A DNA stretch of 64,000 nt from Trichoplax sp. H2 (taxonomy: Eukaryota > Placozoa > Uniplacotomia > Trichoplacea). The position numbers and the translations under genes were made by a program. The notes under the pieces are model-generated. The model ran no database searches and was not told the origin of the DNA. It saw only the letters and a program-made list of their open reading frames with translations. Location of the stretch: positions 62,001-126,000 of the forward strand of contig NOWV01000117.1 of assembly GCA_003344405.1 (NCBI GenBank). Reading direction: 5' to 3'. This document shows, piece by piece, positions 48,901 through 63,900 of this stretch. The stretch's first letter is position 1; each line of letters begins with the position of its first letter.

Positions 48901-51900
48901 GGTTTTAAACTCTCGAAACTGTGATCAATTTTATGTATAGAAGAGCTAGGGATTAGACTTGAAATAACTAAACTTCTATATTTAAAAAGAAAGGTATTCA
49001 ACCTTTCCAACTATCCTTAAATAGGTGAATACAATAATAAACTAAAGTGATTTGTAACCTACGGTAGACATTGATTAGATTTTAATGGAGTCTGATGAAT
49101 CATGACTCTCTTTGGCCCGAGAAAAAAAACTTGACGTCTTACCCTAGGCGTTCCTTACCATTTAAGCCATAATTATCATGATATTAGTAATATACACGGC
49201 ATAATCTTCCATGGCAGTACAACAAGACATAGAGTTTCAATGTTACACTAATGAAAAATGCTGATATGTATATTCTAGAGATCTCTTTTGCCCTTTTGAC
49301 ATTCAACAAACATCAAATCCAACATTGTGCTCGAGATGAATGTATCGATTGCAAACATATTTTGCTATCGGAATTCGAAACTTTTGCAGTAGCACTAAAT
49401 TAGTTTTCATCAATGAAAACAATCCAATTTTCCTGCTTGGAAATAGAAACACCATAGCATGTTGAGAATGAACATCACTTTTAGGTTAAATCTAGAAATT
49501 TAAAACGTTTTAGAATGGCACTTAATTCGTAAAAACTATCCATTAGGGATGTAATTTTCTTCTGTTACGTGTAAATGGTTGTGTCAAAGAAGCTTGAGAA
49601 TACGCACAACTTGTGCGTTAATTAAAGAGGTCTCAAGTCTGAAATTATGCTTAGCTTGATATCATAACTGTTTCAAATATATCCTTTGTTATCTATAACG
49701 AAACTGAATTTTTTTTATTTTCCATTTACACTGAATTAATATTCATCCTATTACAGCTGCAAAGTTTTACGACATGTGAATAACTGTACCAATTTATAAA
49801 GTCTTTTTGCTTATTAATGAATTCCAAATACTCGTATTAAATAAGAATTCTAAGTTTTTTTCTTCGTTTGCAGAAAACATGAAGTGTTACGTTGTGCTCA
49901 AGTTACAGAATGTTAGCTCAGCAACTGGTATATTGAAAGGGCCTGATCCTGAGTGGGAAGAAGATTTCACGTTGTAAGTTATTCTATTCTTTCTTGCAAT
50001 TCAAGAGTGTTTGATTTTTCCCTTCTCTCCAAAATATGATGCAATTTTCTTTAGTCGATAATACGAGCACTTCCAATATTATATCCATTCACGGTATTGT
50101 GGCCTAATGCATATACGTACATGATAATTAATCAAGTTGCGACTGATGATGACTGAATAAACGATTAGGAAGGGTCAAAAAAGTGGAAGAATACGCCTCG
50201 TTGATCGTGAATCTATTTTAATTTTTTCCCTTTTTCATCTTACAATTACTTTCTATAAAACGTCTTGAGGCTGAAAAATATTACATTCACTTTCTCGTGG
50301 CTTATCGGTGATATAATATTGTAGGATTATTCTAGTCGATTACTAGGCCAGTCCTAGATACGATAGAAGATATCTTCTATGCTCCTAAAATTATGTTCTA
50401 TTCGATCTACCATGGATTACTATTTTAAGTAGCCGATGGATCTACTTGTTATGAGTTAAAAGAGGTTTCAGTTGTCATCTTAACTGGCTCCATCAACAGA
50501 GAATTGACAGCAGTTGATATTATTGCCAACCGTTATTTTGAACCATTATTTTGCATCATACGTAGTACGGTAACTTGTAGGACTATAGAATCAGCTCTAT
50601 TTGACCTATTTCGCCATAGGATAAAATAAACTGAAAAAAAAGGAGATTCTTGTTCTTTCCCTAAGTTAGCTCTATGGATAGAGAGTTTACAATATATTCT
50701 ATGTAGAATAGTGGTAGAATAGGCTAGCCACTGCCTATCTGTTTCTTTTCCTTTCCACCTATTTGATCTTACTTTAGATATTATAAGATACAAGAAGTTA
50801 CTACTGTTTCCCTTGGCTAGATATAGCAGTATAGTAGAGAGTTCATAAAATATTATAATTAGAATTATCCAAGAATATGCCAGTCATAAGCCAATGTCTT
50901 TATCCGAATGATTATTTATGATTTTATGTGTCTTTAGTGAAACAACTGGTATGCCTTTCATTAACTAGATCCATCGGTAAAGAGTTGACAAGCTTTTATT
51001 TCAAACTAGAATAAGCCAAAGAATATAGCAATTATACTACATTTTTCCCCCTTTCTTTTTATCTAATCGTTTAGTTAAATGAAGATAACCATCTTAACTA
51101 CAACCAGACGTATTTTAATCCACTTATACCCTATGAAGTTCTAACTTAATAAACTTCTAGTGACTTAGTCTTTCCATAGATACAATATAGTAAGTACTAT
51201 TCTAGTCGAAAAATATATCATGTGTTCTGGTCTATCCATTTCAATTCTCTTTCTATCTTGTCATTATCTTAGAGAATAGTATGGCAAGTTATAGGTTATA
51301 CAATCTGTACGTATAATCACTCCTATATGATCACTGGATATACTAGCTAATTGTAGCTTGAATATTTTTTGGTGTTATTACCCTTTTCCCCTTGGTCATT
51401 CGATGCCATAAATCTACTAATCCATTTGTCACTTTTTAAAGTTGATCTCCATAAGAGTCATAATACGATTTAGAAGTAGTTTTTATGACATCATGATGAT
51501 AAAATAGCTAAAATTACAAGTCATAATCAATCACTTTTAAATCCCTTTCCTTTCATTATCATCAATCATGTAAGACAAATCTTATTTGCTTATTTCTATT
51601 CAATCAACAATGATAGCTTATGAATTAAAGTTAAAAATAATTCGCAAAAATGAATTTTAAAACTCTCCTCTAGTAATCATTGACCTATCTTAAGGATCAG
51701 CTCTATTTCATCTATGAACACTGTAATACTCTTAGAAGTAAAATAACCTTGAGAATTAGTGATCATTGTTGTTTCTCCTCATAGCCTGATCATTCGGTAG
51801 GCAATAATTGAAATATACGGGTATACTATATTCGTTTCCTCTTCTAACTTCCTCCCTTTCCTCTCTATTTTATCTCTCTTTCTTTACAACTTCTGATATT

Positions 51901-54900
51901 CTTGTCTAAGCGTTTACACCCAGTGTAAAATGCAATACCCATATTATCATTATTTATATTAATTTGATTAATTATTAAAGTAGTATCAATACATCCAAAC
52001 GAAAATAACTATGCCGTAACCAATCTTAATTATATGAAAGAGAAAATGTGAAATCTATTGATTACTGATGACAATAATCATCAAAGTAACTATATAAATC
52101 AAAATACAACATGCGATATGATCGACAATCAAGATGCCCTTTGATATAAAATTAGAAGTGCTTGTAATAAATAGGCACCACAATTTAATCAGTACATCTG
52201 TTGTATACTCGTTATTTTATAAATTGTTTCACTGTATGCATGTCATCATTTTCTTACCCGAATCCTTAATGGAGTAAAAATTCTTCACCGTAACAGTAAT
52301 TATCATAGGTGCAAGCTCAAACACTACGGTAATAAATTAGTTATCAATGATGTTCCGACTTATCCTTTTTGAATGCAAAGACCGGGCGGTGAACTAATGT
52401 AATAATCAAATTATCTAGTCTAAATGAGATGATTCCCATGTACATTTCCCGTCGAGTTTGCCATCTCTTTTGGTCTAGTATCTTTACGAAGTCGTTATAA
52501 TAAATAATAATAATATATCTGGATTAGAGAATAAATTGAACATTACTGTCTGCAAAGGGAATGGGATCATCTAGCGACATTATTTGCACTTATTTAAATT
52601 TTTTAAGACATCATCGGAAGCAAAACTGTTAAAATAACCGTACTTATGATAAGAATCAACACCAGTGTACTATTCGATTCATTCAGGGTCAATCTGGCGA
52701 CTCTTTTTCTCTTTATACACTAGATACTACTGTAACTCCAATCTTAACATGAATGTATACCACTACAGTTACTGTTATTTTTTCTTTATTTCTATCCTTA
52801 ATATATAATAGCCTTTGTACAACTAATCCTGGCTAACTCCTTCCTGATGTTATTGTTAATCTATTATGACTTTCTAGTGTTGTAAAAAAGTAGATCATCA
52901 TTTCATAAAAATTGTTGACAAAAGCAATTTTTCATCATATATAATTTCGCAGATAAAACAGCGCTATCATGGTGTAATGAAATATATTTATATCTATGTT
53001 GACTCATACAATTATCAATTTCGCATACAAATTTACCGAAGAGCATCATCACTTCAAGCCTACCAATTTCAATACCTTCGTAACCTTATAAGAATCCATC
53101 GTAGTTATAAATAATATGGAAACTTAATGTGAAATTGATTGTTGATCAAAACTAATTTCTCATTATGTGTAATTTAGCGTGTAGACATTATAATAGATAT
53201 CAGTACGTATCTGAAGCAGTACACAGAGAGGATTATCAATTTCAGACATGATATATCCAAGAGTATCATTTCAAGCCTTAGTACTAATTTAAAATACATT
53301 GCTTATCATATGAGAATCCATCATATTTATAAATGATGAAAGATATTTTGATACCCAGGTAAAAATATCGATTGTAGTGATTAAGTGAGTGAAAAAATAA
53401 TTAAAGCAAATGAATCCATTTTTAAAAATCAAATCCAACTGCAATATCATATTAAAGCTGTAATCAAAAATGACGAATACTTGAACAGCGTAGCTATCTC
53501 TGCAGTTAATGAAAAAGCTGTACATTAATCAGATCGCTTTTTTATTGTTAATTCAAGCTTTGTCTAGTCTAGATTTACATTACTGTTGCCATATTATAAC
53601 CTATTTCCGAATATTGTTTCAATTGTCTATCATAATGTTATTATTTCTAAGTGACGAATTAGGTAATATGGCAAATTCAAATTGATTGATTGATGATACT
53701 GATTGGTACTCATGACATTACTATTAATTGCTCAAGTATAATTATCGATATGTTTATAGTAGCCTGCTCAAATATATGATAAAATCTTTGCATAATGAAT
53801 TGTTTAAACAACATCGAGACGTGAAAAGATGAGAAAAACGTAATGAAAGACACAATTAGAGACTCCCATTATATAGCGCTAGGTAGAGCTATAAAATTAA
53901 AAATTTCTGAGCTGCTAGATAATTATAGAATTATCTAGCGGTCAAATTTGTTAGCAGCACATATATTGATATTTGCCGTGTTACAGTAAAATAATGCCAT
54001 GATAATCATATTAAATAAGCCAAAAGCTACACCGTAATAAATCTTTCTACTTTTACACGTGCTTCGATAAGAGTACGGTAGCTAAATAATAGAAGTATTT
54101 AAACCTGAGTCAATTTTTTTAGTTAATATTATGTATAGACCTTAAGAGGAAAGATAGACAGTTTACTTCGTATGATTATTAGAATTATTAATTCTGTAAT
54201 ACACAGTCTAGCATAGACTTTGTATCAGGATTTAGATTTGTAGTGCAATAAGTCTAATACTTATGGTTTAGAAATACTAATAATAAGAAACTTATATGCT
54301 CGTACTTTGAAGGGCTATTATTGCACTGAAAATTTTAATTGGCTAGCACATAGTAAAATCCATTTTATCAGCCTTGTAAGTATAGCTTCTAACATTGCAA
54401 TAGTAAGCCCTCACTGCTACGATAGCTGCAGGTAATTTTAAAATTTGAAAAACTACACACAGCATTAGAACGCATAACAACTTTAATAATTTGATAGATG
54501 CAAAGCTTACTGTAGCCAATTTGCAATATCATGATTACATTATCATTACACGATTGCTATTAACATTTTTCAATCCATCCTACTGGAGAAAAATAACATA
54601 TTAAATTATTTAATATAGTCTACTTCGAGCAAAATTAGTTGGATAAGCAGGCGGCTATCTCGACTTTGAACATTTTAAATTTTTAAATCTATCGCCTTAA
54701 ATTACATATTTTTAATCATGTTGTTGATATTTTTAATTAATATGTAGCTTATTCGAGCATCAGAATAGAAAACTTCAGTATTTATAATCTAAATTATACA
54801 AATTCCTAAAAACACGCGTAGAAGTTATAAAAGTTGAACCTGAAAAAAATGCTCTAATAATCTTCGTTATTGCATTTAGTCATTTTAACTGACTAGTCCT

Positions 54901-57900
54901 TTTCTTTTCATTTCATTTTTGTTATGATATATATTAACAAAATGACTATTGTAATTTTATGGATCACGATAGGGTATAATAATCTTAATCTGATTATTTC
55001 TCATAGGCTACCTTAGAAAATTGATGATCATTATTAAATTAATTTAATTTTAACACAAAATTTAATATTTGTGTTGGCTATTAATTCTTTACTGCTTACA
55101 AACTGACATTGTACAACTATCAGCAGACAATGCAAGCACTTGTATTATAAGTATGATATAGTATAACTTTTAGATCAATTTTATCGTCTGTCGCTCAGAT
55201 GGTATATTATGCCTTAGGAAACCCGAAATAACGCTTTTTTCTCTCATAAATATCAAAATAGATTCAATAGATAGAATTTTTGTTTTATTATGAATGTGGG
55301 TGCTCTACAACTTGGTTGTTTCAATATAACAATACTATCATTTCTTTATAGTTATTAAACTAATCAGTAATAGATACTACGAAATGGGTATCTATCTTTG
55401 GGTTTATTGTTAGTTTACTGAAATGAAAAGATTTAATATTAGCAAAGTGGAAGAGATGAGGGATAATCGGGAGATAGAGATGTTTTTGTGCAAGATAGGC
55501 TGTTTTTTGGAAATGAGATAATTGTTGGTTTCTTTCTCGCTGATAATTTTTCATATTCAAAAATTGAAGAAAATGACAGCATATAAAATGGAGATCCAGA
55601 TTTCTATCAATTTTTTCTTTTATCCACGTACAGGTTAAACGGTTATCTTACAGCAGTAAATGACAGTGATACTGTAGAAAGATAGACGGTTATCTTACAG
55701 TACTAAAGGACAGTGTGATACTGTAGAAAGATAGACAATAAGACAAATTGGGTGTTTTGATCTCGTAATGAGAGCATAAGATCTGCCTTTGGGATTTCTC
55801 GTAATGTAAAGTAATGAGTCATATTGCTAAGCTTTATATTCTTGTTAATCCTTTAAAAAGAACCTTTGTCAATAGTACAGCAGTATTCGTACGAATAATT
55901 TAACGTTTATAAATGTCCTGGTGATACAACGAGAAAGAATTGTTTTTTATTCTTAATTGTCAGACGAACTAATTACTAATGTGAAATATAAATATAGTAT
56001 TTAGAGTCTAATGTTATCTAGGAGTGGAGATAGAATCATTACATAAATAGCGCAGTCTTTTAAAAATTACTGAATTCTAGATGCACGAAAGTTTTGCCCT
56101 CTGTTCTAAACAGTATATATATACAATGACCCTAGTCAATATATTTACCCGCACGTATCTCTATCGACTATTCTGTAGCATACTGTTGTTACTTTTATCA
56201 TCAAATTTGTTGTAGTTAGTGATTATTCTCGAATTTGAGCTATTTATAAGTATCAAAATCGATATTGTGTCTTCGATCTTGACAATTTATCACTTATACA
56301 AGTATATATATAACTCTTTATCTAGCTTATTTTAATAAAAAGGATTAGAAAGAATAAGGTGTAATAATAAGCCTTTAATATAAATAATTTTATTATTTAT
56401 CGTTAAAATTTTATATTGATTTATTTACCAGTGAAACATCAAGACTAGATCAAGAAGTTTATGTTGAACTCTGGTCCAAAGGTATAATATGGGATAAATC
56501 GTTGGGATCTGTGTGGTTACCGTTAGCTGATGTAAGACGTTCAAATGAAGATAGTACAGGGGATTGGTTTAATGTTATCCGAGAAGAAGACAAACCATTA
56601 ATGAATGGAACTCATGATAGCTTATACAGTATTCTAATTGATGCACGCTTCGAATTGCCATCTGGTTTGTACAATAATTCTACTTGAATTGTCAATCATG
56701 CAATAAATGATTGATTCTCCTATAGATAAATAATTATAGGAATTGCTAAAATTATTCGTATACATATCAACAATCTAAACGATACTATTTGCAAATTCAG
56801 ATTTAAGTAACAATGAAGCCAAAGAGCTTGAGAGAAAATTACAAAATTTATATAGCGTTTTTAAAGACGAAGTAAGTACAGTGATATAAAATTGTAATTC
56901 CATCCTTAAGCATATGCTTTTACTTAAATAGATGCAAATAAAAATCTAACGGCATGCATTAACCAATTTTATTCTCCTTTCAATAGATGGAATATTTAAG
57001 TCAGCAATCTAGAAGGCCAAGCATTCAGCGTAAGTATATTATAAGCACTTTAACTTAAAATTATAATAATTATTTGGCCTTTCATAAATTTAACATGGTA
57101 CTTTGTGTACCATATACGCGTGTCTTGTTTACCTAAAACAATTAATAAGGACATTTTAATATTACAGCCGACATTAAGTTTTACGATAATAGTACATCAC
57201 CATCGACACCGACCAATGGTCCCAACGATGATGATTTAGATAACGAACTACACGAGAATGGCCAAGATGGAAGTAGAAATGATTCAAGTAAGATCAACAT
57301 GTATTCCTTACGAAAGTGACAAGTTATAGGAGTATCTAAAGATGTAACATTATTCTTCTACGATGAGCTAAAGACACTAACCAATGCTTATGTTTTATAA
57401 TGGACGTAGTTACTAGTAGAGATCCAATTAGTAGCGAAGGAAATTTGAGCCGTAGAGAAAGCACTGGGATATCAGATACGGAGAATAATGTAGAAAACTC
57501 GACTGAACCTAACCCGCCCTTGGTTAATGGTGTTAATGGTGTTAATGGTAGTAATACACAACCTAAAATAGGTAATAAAAATCATTAACTTAATTTCATT
57601 TCAGCTACGACATCTGACAGTAATTCTACATATGTAATATATTAATGCTATTACGTTAAATATCTCTCAATATTAACATTCAAACTATAGAAATCACTCA
57701 AAGCGATAATCATAAAATTACTCAAGATACAAAGTCTAAAAAGGCTGCCGAATTATGGGCGTCTGCGTTCAATAAAATTAAGCCACAGAAAAATGCATCG
57801 GTATAAAGATATTGTTAAAATGCCTACTCTAGTATTTCATGCTTATTTCATTATTGAGCTAAGTTTCATGACTTACTCCTTGCAGCGCTCCAATAACCGA

Positions 57901-60900
57901 CCCAGATCTTTCGAATTTAATTGGTCGACTGTTTTAGCGGACGCAACAAAAGTAGTGCCGTAAGTTTCCTTTCTGTAATGTTATTGATACTAAATATTTT
58001 ACTATACTACTTGATTAACCTTGTATGTTATTACAGTAAGCCAATCTTTGCGATATATTATTGCAAATAAAGTACATCCAAATATTACTGTTTACTTCAA
58101 TATAACATGCTTTTAATGTCCGCATGAATTTCTTAAACTACTAAAGATTAAGCTGGAATAAAATCAAAAATACTGTACAAAATATTGTAACTAAAAAAAT
58201 ACCAATTAATGCAATATACTGCACTGTTGTAGTAGTGATAATACAGTAAAATTATAGTCCTAACGCGATCTATTTTTGCCTACTTACAATTCCGCACAAA
58301 TGCTTTTGCTGATTGATTAATATCTTTAAATTGCAATTGCTGGTTCTTGTTTATAATATCCAACTACATATAGAGACAATCGGGACATGTTCATCAAGGA
58401 TGTCAGCATTGCATTACCATTAATTGTAAGCATTCCACTCTTTTTATGTCGTGTTATACTAGAAAATTATGAAACCATACTTAACATCAATTCTAATTAT
58501 GACTGTTTTAAATTAGAATCGAACTCATCGAACAGTAGGGACTGTACCTCATCAGCCGTCGATCAATAATAGTGACTTGGTAAGGATAATAATCTATTCA
58601 CAGCTTTAAGCTGCTGTTTCATGAAAGTGAAGTTGCACTTTTTCATCAGATTTTTTATTAATTCGAATACGTAATGAAAGGCGCATTAAACAATTATTAA
58701 TTGCCTTATATAGAAATTGCGAGTCTATAAGAAAACCTTACAAGCGTTATTATATCCGATATCCAGTGAGTCAAGATTCTGAGCTAAAACTATATTCCAC
58801 CACAGTACTATTGTAGCATTACAAGATTTCTATAGCATTTTTACACATTACTGTGTAAATGCAAACTATTAGCCTTGACATATTTGATTACCACTGATAC
58901 CAACCTTTAATACTGCAGATTCTAGCCCTCATAATTTTGAAAAATGGAGTGCTAGTGGACCAACTTACTGTTGTGAATGCACAGGTTTATTATGGGGTAT
59001 TAGAAAGCAAGGCATGAAATGTAAAGGTAATTATTTCACTCTTAATAGTGCTACTTAGTCGTGATGCGGTTATGTGTTTTAATTTTTTGTACCTATTCTG
59101 CATAGATTATAAATATAGTACATGGTCCAGTAATAGAATTTACGTAATGTAATCACATTAATTGCAGTGCATTAGCATTAGATTCCACCAGAAGTATTGC
59201 ATGCGTCTTTTAATAGTTAATGTGGCACTGTATTGAGTGATGATCCTAGCCATTGAACAAAAATTTTGATATTATATTGTAAATGAATTGCCTTCGGAAT
59301 TTGAATTAGCGTGCGGTGTGAAATGTCATGAAAAATGCATGAACTTATTAAATGATGATTGTCTACAACGTAAGTTACATTGAACAATGTTTATCCAAGA
59401 AGCATTTGAAATTGTCTATTAATTGAAGCAGTCTGGTGTTGAAATACTATGCTAATCTAATACGTTCATTACAACGGAATAGGAGCTGCAAGCAAATCCA
59501 ATAAGCGTGGTTCTCGCGACAGGTCGCAACAAGTCAGACAAGATATGGCTAAACGAATGGATGATCAGGAATCATCAAATGCAGAGCTTTTTCAACTAGT
59601 CAGGTAATTTTTTATCCAAAACTATAGTCATGTAAGATCATTATTGAATATTGAGATTATATGCAATGGGTCTTGTCAGTGGATATTAAACTTCGTTTTA
59701 TGAATAAGTACCTTCATGTCTTACAATTGACGGAAACTGATATATTTGATCATTTCTAGAGATGTCTTCAACATTGAAAACAGGTTACATGTCGGCTACT
59801 TGAAACATGTACGACAGAGCATCTTAGATGGGACATCAAAGTGGTCGGCTAAAATCAAGACAAAAGGTAAAATAGAAATTTGACATATTGCACAATGGTT
59901 TATATCTACATAAAATATTCAGATTAAGGATAATATTCCTCTTTTACCAACATTGCAGTGGTGTGTGCACAAGGTCTTATCGCCAAAGATAGAACAGGTA
60001 CAATACTAACTACGTTTCATTGTCAAATGTTATCTTCTTGGATAGTTCTAATTATGGTTCTAACAATAAGTTCTAGCTAATAAATGTTCATAATAATGCC
60101 AACTATTTTTCTATTAGGTTTAAGCGATCCATATGTTACCGTTCAAGTTGGTAAAACAAAGAAACGTACTGAAACTGTGCAACAAAATTTAAATCCCGAA
60201 TGGAATGAAGAATTTGTTTTGTAAGTAGTATTTCTCTATGCTATTTTAAAAATATAATTAAGTATTCGCATCACAGTCAACTTTGTCGTAAATGATATTG
60301 AATAATCAGGCTATTTGATGAATTTCGTTCCATAGTGATTGTAATAATGCCTCCGATCGAATAAAAGTTCGCGTGTGGTTAGTATTTTTAACTACAAAAT
60401 AAATACCTTTGGCTTACTACAACACTGGAGCATATGATGCAGTTATGTATTGTCGTGGTCTAAGTTCTCATTGATCTTTCACTTAGGGATGAAGATGATG
60501 ATTTCAAATCCCGTATTAAATCAACATTTAGTCGCGAAGCTGATGATTTTCTAGGTCAAGCTATCATTGATGTTCGTACATTGAATGGCCAAATGGATGT
60601 TTGGTATAATTTAGGTAACTGCGCATTGATACTTTGCAATATGTTAAAGCTACATATACTTAAGACTCCATAGTTAAATTGAATATTTTCTTATTAACAG
60701 AGAAAAGAACAGAAAAATCGCTTGTATCTGGCTCCATACGTCTTATTATCAGTATTGATAAAGCACACGATAACGAGGAAAGCGTAGCACCTTATCACCA
60801 GCAATACACTTGTTTACATGAGGTAAAATCAATCCTCACCGTTGTTGCCTATCATAGATTGAGATTTCACTCGTAATTACGTACTAATCAGTCATACGTA

Positions 60901-63900
60901 ATTTTTAGAATCTGTTTTACTATTTATGTGAGAAAAATAATGGAAAAGTACCAATTCCAACTGTATCATCGACTGTAAGTATACGTCGTATTTTACTAAT
61001 CAACTGACGAAAGTATCATAGGTTACCAATTAATGGTTATTTGACCCTTATATATCGTTACGATATATTAACATTTAGGAAGATTCGTGGAAAGTCTATT
61101 TCCCTAAGGAGGGCCAAGAAATCTTGAGGGAATTTGCAATGAGTTTTGGAATCGAAGAAATCTATCAAGCAATGACGTAAGTCGTAGATTTTATATTATG
61201 TCTGGAAATAGCGTTTATTTCGCGTTAAAATTTCTGATCCTTACGTATTCAATTTGTTTCCTAAAAATGAAGGCACTTTTCATGCCTTACCACGCGCTTA
61301 ACAAGTCCTGGAGTACCAGCAGTCATGAGCTCTCTTTTAGCTAACATTAACGCCTATTATGCCCATACTACAGACTCTCACAATGCTAGCGATAGATTTG
61401 CTGCAGCAAACTTTGGTGTAAGACCTTTATATTGAATTTACTACAAATTCTTTCATAATTTATTCCTGTCCTCTTATCCAATCATAATTTTCGCTTGATT
61501 TATTTTCATTAGAAAGACAAATTTGTCAAAATTTTGGATCAGTTACATAATGTATTACGAATCGATATGTGCTCCTACAGGGTAAGATGGATCTATATAT
61601 TTGAGATACTTATTCTACAGAAATGTTTTGATTAACTTAATTATTACTGAATTATTTCAGACAAGTTTTCCGTCCTCTTCTCCTGAAAAATTAGCTGATC
61701 TAAAAGCTACGGTGGATTTATTGACGAGCATTACATTCTTTAGGATGAAAGTAAGGATAATCGATTGTTTAATTAGCAGCAATATCGAAGTACCGAATTA
61801 ATTAATAAAAATTAAATTGATTTATGTTATTTAGGTATTAAATATTACAAGTCCACCTCGTGCATCACAAGTTGTTACTGAATGTGTCAAAGTATGTTCG
61901 AAATAATGGCTGTATCTATTAATTTATCTGGAATAATAATTTTAACAGCATAGATAACAATTTTTCCGCTTTCAAACCAGGCTTGCCTTAAAAGTACCTA
62001 CCAATACATCTACCAAAATTGTACAGATTTATATGATAATGCTACCAATGATAATGAAGAGCCAGATACCAACAATATATCCAGTAATAGCGCTAATACT
62101 GTTAATGGGAATAACGTGAAACATTTCGATTTTTGGAGGAAATTAATTGGTGTTATCGTTTCCGTATTGGAAGAGGACAAAAATTGTTATACTAGTGTTT
62201 TAAGCCAGTAAGAGACTTAGAGATCTAGCGAATAGCTTTTAAATCCGATAGCAATTTACAGTAATAGGATGTTCTTAACTATACCTGCCTATTTCTAACT
62301 CTTCCAATATCTGTAATAAATTATTTTAGATTTCCTTCTGAATTGAACGTAGGCCATTTAAGTGCGGAGCATATTTGGGCTTACTTAGCACAAGATATGC
62401 AAGGATTCTTATTCGGTTTGTATTTTATCAAATCGCATTATAAATAATAGCGAAATTGTTAGTACGTTAAAAATTGATGAACGTGATTATCTATTATATT
62501 ACAGAACATGCTCAAGGCGATGTCATAGAAAATAATAACGAATTTATTAAACTTCAGTTCAAGGTCAGAAATTATTAATTATGACCTATTATATGTCAAT
62601 TTTTTTATACTATTTCCTAAAATTGATCATTCATTTAGTTTGAATGTTTATACCTTTACTATGTCGATTAAAAGGTGAAATGGTTATATGATAATTACTG
62701 CAAAGACATTCCAACATTTAAGTTAATTATTCCTCACTATCCATCGTAAGTAGCGACTGGGAATACAATATTTCGCCTTGAAGATTTCTTTATTGATTAT
62801 CTGATCATGTAATAATAAAATGTGTTTAATTATTTGCATCGTTAAGATGGTTTGAAGCCTACGTCATGCAGTGGCTACATGAGAATGAAGAAGCCTCAAC
62901 GGAATTTATGTACGGTGCTTTCAATCGTGATGAAAATAATGAAGACAATGAGGAAGTATGTCACTAAATAGCTCTAATTTTATAGCACTTACTGTACAAA
63001 AAGCAATTTTGAGCTAATGTGCACCTGATTTCTTTTCACAGTTTCAACCAATATCGGAGAGATCTCCATTTTCTAGTTCTGTCGTAGACATATTTTGCTC
63101 CTTAACGCAGGTATGCATTGTTTTTAACATTTATTTGACATGCATTAAAACCTATTTATGCATATTACTTTCGACCTTTTAGAGCTATGAAATAATAAAG
63201 AAAATGGAGTGTCCTGATCCGGCCCTCCTGGGAAAGTACATGGAAAGATTTTGCCGGGTTTGTACTTATTTACTGTAATACAGTAATTAAGCCCATGTAA
63301 TAGTATATATTTATCGACATCTGCTTTAGAATTCATATTCTTCTCCTTTAGACAATCACGTCGGTGTTACTAGGATATGCCGCTTGTATTTCAAGAGACT
63401 TTAAGAAATATTGTTCCTCAGAGAGAACGGTGAGCAAAACGAACATACGCGTACTTATATAAAAGATATTTTAAGTCTATCAAGATACGAATGCTGTCGG
63501 AAAAATATTCCGTTGATATAGAGTATTCTTATATACTTAGGCTTGTACCCTAATGAATAACATCCATCAAGCAACTGTACAATTAGAAAAATTATTTCTT
63601 GCAATGGGTGGTGATTCGGTAAAGCGCAGAAATTAGCATTTTAATCTAAATTATATGCACTGTTTGTATAACTGTTGACTAGGAAATTAACAGAATTCAC
63701 TGCTTGTATGGATAGCAAATATTTTATCATTATATTAATTTTTTGGAAATTGTAAATCAATTTAATTCAAAATGTGTTATATCTACTATTTTAGCTTGGC
63801 TCAGAACCAAAGAAAATTTTAAATGAACTACAAGGCAGACTTAAAGAAACAATAACACAAATCAGTTCTATCTTTGCCGATAGGTAACTAAATATTAACA

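Noticed and set aside
57605-57633. Possible 29-base UNC13 exon with good splice sites
   Set aside because: It accepts the incoming phase but leaves a phase that does not fit the next exon at 57691, which joins 57571 correctly without it.
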